A stretch of 64,000 bases of DNA from Gammaproteobacteria bacterium (lineage in GTDB: Bacteria; Pseudomonadota; Gammaproteobacteria; CAISUE01), in contig JAJNBD010000001.1 in assembly GCA_021156105.1 (NCBI GenBank), positions 62,001 to 126,000 of the forward strand, read 5' to 3'. The first letter of the stretch is position 1. Each line of letters begins with the position of its first letter. The translations under genes and the position numbers were made by a program. Below, in pieces: positions 62,097 through 64,000 of the stretch. The notes under the pieces were generated by a model. The model made no database searches. It was not told the DNA's origin and saw nothing but the letters and a program-made list of their open reading frames with translations.

Positions 62097-62936
62097 CGAA
62101 TTAGTATTCTGCGGACACTCAGCTTGTAAAAGTTTTTGAATAGCATCTGGGATATTTCCTGCGAGCAAAGCGTAATGAAAATCTTCATAATAAGCCAGCA
62201 CGACTGTTTCACTTTGGCTGTTTTGAGCAATAATGTGTGGTTGTTTAAAACTAGGTGATACGATTACTAAATTGATGTTGAGCGCATAGGCTGTCATCAT
62301 AATTTCTGCTTGACTAGCCCATTGTCCTTCGGCGTTAATTGAGCTTAGCGTTTCTGTAAAGCTAATATGGTAAGTGTTTAAAAACTGCTCACGAGCTTCT
62401 CGATTTTTAAGCATATCGTTGGCGGTGGCTTCTCGCACGGCATGCTGGCCGCCTGTAACATGAAGGCCTTTAGCAATGGCAGAATAAAAACAATTACCAT
62501 CATGCTCTACATCCACCAATTGCATCTGATAGCTTTTTGCTAAGGCGTGTAGTGATCGCATTTTTAACCCTGGCTTCTCAGTTAACTGAACGGCGCGCTT
62601 TTCAATACTTTCATAGAAATGCTTGATCCAAGCTTGAATTAATGTAAGTGAAGAGCGCGGGCGCCAAAAGCAACAGCAAGTTTTTTTTTGTTGTGAGCTT
62701 TCAAGGCGGTTTAAGGCTTCAATAGCTGTGTTGATATGGATCATTCTTTTCGAAGGATCTAGGTAATAATTAATCAAAAGGTTTGCTTGAATATTCTCTT
62801 CTTCATCAGAATAAGGAAAGTTGCTTATTATTTCTGTGATAAGATCTTCCCCCGCATGTTTGATATTTTCAGCAGACAATAGGATCGATTGTTTCTCTCT
62901 CTGGGGTAAAAGGACAGCAAGTTCAGGATCAATCAT
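62085..62936 (-). CDS. OTU-domain cysteine protease, putative deubiquitinase effector
   Basis: A 283-residue protein with an OTU fold in its second half. The catalytic Cys is in VDVEHDGNCFYSAIAKGL (Cys149 with Asp146). WASQAEIMMTAYALNINLVI (206-225) is the standard OTU middle block, and His254 in YYEDFHYALLAGN is the base. The N-terminal 120 residues are helical, with a CCCF cluster at 87-90 (QKKTCCCFWRPRS). OTU proteases cleave ubiquitin chains, and bacterial versions are typically injected into eukaryotic hosts. No signal peptide is seen. The fold is firm, the linkage and delivery are unknown. Confidence 0.8.
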   Translation of the reverse strand: MIDPELAVLLPQREKQSILLSAENIKHAGEDLITEIISNFPYSDEEENIQANLLINYYLDPSKRMIHINTAIEALNRLESSQQKKTCCCFWRPRSSLTLIQAWIKHFYESIEKRAVQLTEKPGLKMRSLHALAKSYQMQLVDVEHDGNCFYSAIAKGLHVTGGQHAVREATANDMLKNREAREQFLNTYHISFTETLSSINAEGQWASQAEIMMTAYALNINLVIVSPSFKQPHIIAQNSQSETVVLAYYEDFHYALLAGNIPDAIQKLLQAECPQNTNSLSV

Positions 62937-62969
62937 AAGATATTTATTTAAAAGATTTTAAAATACAGT

Positions 62970-63812
62970 TTAGCGACGCTTAATACTTGCGATAGGAATA
63001 CTAATGTTTTTCATCGCATCCTCTGTTTGATTAGGTGCAAAAGCAATGCCAAAATATATTTCGAGAGTTGCAATGAGTTTTTGCTTTTCGGAAGTAAACT
63101 GGTGACGGTAAAAATTTTCGACTTGCTGCCAAAAGGTTTTTCCAGAATAAAGATGGGGATAATCTTGCCAAATTTTAATCGAGCCCAAGCTTTTTAATTC
63201 AGCTAGCAAAGTTTTTAAGCTTGAATAATGCAGTTCTAGGATGTCAGCATCAATAGCGGGATCTTTGAAGCCGGCTTTTACTAAGCCATCGCCAATATCG
63301 TGCATATCGATAAAAGTATTAAGGCTATCTGGAGCCTTTGCTTGTTCAAGGCTGCTGCGTAATTCATGTAAGCTGCTTGGTCCAAGGCTGCTAAAGAGAA
63401 AAATGCCGCCGGGTTTTAAAATGCGAATAACCTCTTGCCAAAAGCTTGGATAATCCATAATGGCAGGCATTAAAAGGTTAGCAAAGACGAGGTCAAATTT
63501 TGCCGCAGGGAAAGGTAGCTGAGTAGCTTCTGCTACGTAGCATTGATGGTTTTTAGGGATTTGTTTAAGCTGATCTAAAGAAAAATCAACAGCAGCAACT
63601 TCAGCGCTCGGATAAACATGGTTTAATAGTTTGGTGTCGATACCTTGGCCTGCCCCTAAATCACAAATCGTTTGGGGAGGGTACCGAAAATAAGCAAGCC
63701 GTGAGACCAAGCGCTCCCCAATTTCTTGAATAATGGGGGCGGCATTTTGGTACTGCTTTAGGTGGCGTACTTGCGCTTTAAGAAGCTGGTGTTGGTAAGC
63801 GTGCAAAGGCAT
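62970..63812 (-). CDS. bioC: Malonyl-ACP O-methyltransferase BioC
   Basis: SAM-dependent methyltransferase that starts biotin synthesis by capping malonyl-ACP. Of 280 residues, the N-terminal YQNAAPIIQEIGERLVSRL precedes motif I ICDLGAGQGIDTKLLN near residue 49. AAVDFSLDQLKQIP, FDLVFANLLMPAIMD and RILKPGGIFLFSSLGPSSLH then HELR follow. The Ser-Leu-Gly-Pro-x-Ser-Leu-x-E-L stretch is typical for BioC. It stands alone of other bio genes in this window, next to hslU. Confidence 0.88.
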   Translation of the reverse strand: MPLHAYQHQLLKAQVRHLKQYQNAAPIIQEIGERLVSRLAYFRYPPQTICDLGAGQGIDTKLLNHVYPSAEVAAVDFSLDQLKQIPKNHQCYVAEATQLPFPAAKFDLVFANLLMPAIMDYPSFWQEVIRILKPGGIFLFSSLGPSSLHELRSSLEQAKAPDSLNTFIDMHDIGDGLVKAGFKDPAIDADILELHYSSLKTLLAELKSLGSIKIWQDYPHLYSGKTFWQQVENFYRHQFTSEKQKLIATLEIYFGIAFAPNQTEDAMKNISIPIASIKRR

Positions 63813-63865
63813 AAATAGCTTCTTATGGCTCGCGTAGAAAGCTCACGAGCCCTATTAATAATGGC

Positions 63866-64000
63866 TTATAAAATATATTTACTTAAATCTTCATCTTTGG
63901 CAAGTTTATCAAGCTGCTCATCCACGTACTTCGCGTCAATTTTTATGTGTTGATCAGCTAATAAGCTTGCATCAAATGAGATTTTCTCTAGTAAACGTTC
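63866..64000 (-). CDS. hslU: HslU ATPase subunit, C-terminus only
   Basis: The last 44 codons of a gene cut off by the window's right edge. It reads [20 protein letters not shown], then [11 protein letters not shown] and DEDLSKYIL at the very end. The C-terminal L-x-x-E-D-L-S-[RK]-[FY]-I-L is diagnostic of HslU, where the tail docks into the HslV protease to open it. hslV should lie further right. Confidence 0.9.
   Translation of the reverse strand, partial: ERLLEKISFDASLLADQHIKIDAKYVDEQLDKLAKDEDLSKYIL

Overview
The window looks like a chromosome segment of an AT-rich gammaproteobacterium, most likely a host-associated member of the Legionellales (Coxiellaceae- or Legionella-like). This is inferred from gene content and codon bias, not from a marker gene. 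Core functions are gammaproteobacterial: phospholipid transport (mlaFED), LPS core synthesis (kdsD, kdsC, lptC, hldD), ubiquinone, cytochrome bd, bioC, hslU. Scattered among them are proteins with eukaryote-directed or effector-like features: a PTP-like phytase, a HAD plus kinase fusion, an OTU protease, a mitochondrial-carrier look-alike and several orphan membrane, acidic or proline-rich proteins. No secretion system lies in the window, so effector status is inference.

Layout. 1-7.4 kb: mla operon end, a kinase/phytase gene pair, D,D-carboxypeptidase and hypotheticals, all on the minus strand. 7.5-13.7 kb: pgpA-kdsD-kdsC, a PhnD-like binding protein, lptC, hldD and an amino-acid permease. 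13.7-14.7 kb: a TetR/NTF2 operon with two clear operator copies. 14.8-29.3 kb is the most plastic part: tRNA-Ile2, a glycosyltransferase flanked by two decayed transposase tails, a possible beta-lactamase remnant, a crippled IS110 copy fused to a yggS tail, a GNAT pseudogene and an adenosine-deaminase remnant. Within it sit two gene sets of the same design: a short peptide with a [YW]-x-P-P-[EQ] motif, whose stop codon is followed directly by the start of a secreted propeller-like protein. One of the two also carries an asparagine-synthetase-like protein without the glutaminase cysteine, as in lasso-peptide cyclases. This is a candidate new RiPP-type system.

31-50 kb: signalling, an outer-membrane barrel, hcp with two redox partner genes, hemN, a Ubi hydroxylase, the carrier mimic, cydABX, an orphan MNIO (DUF692) enzyme, ompW, and an FNR gene with all four cluster cysteines. 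Three near-perfect FNR boxes (hcp/hemN, cydA, ompW) each sit about 31 bp from a -10 element, so this stretch reads as a small low-oxygen regulon with its regulator.

50-57 kb: one long minus-strand operon runs from a lipoprotein with three C-K-G hexads through a terminator-like attenuator, an MNIO enzyme and mnmA to a TolC/MacA/MacB-type exporter, with 4-20 bp overlaps from the MNIO gene onward. This resembles a bufferin-type, copper-related modified-peptide locus joined to an exporter. 57-64 kb: OPT transporter, pdxJ, yraN, queD, a HIT protein, the OTU protease, bioC and the end of hslU.
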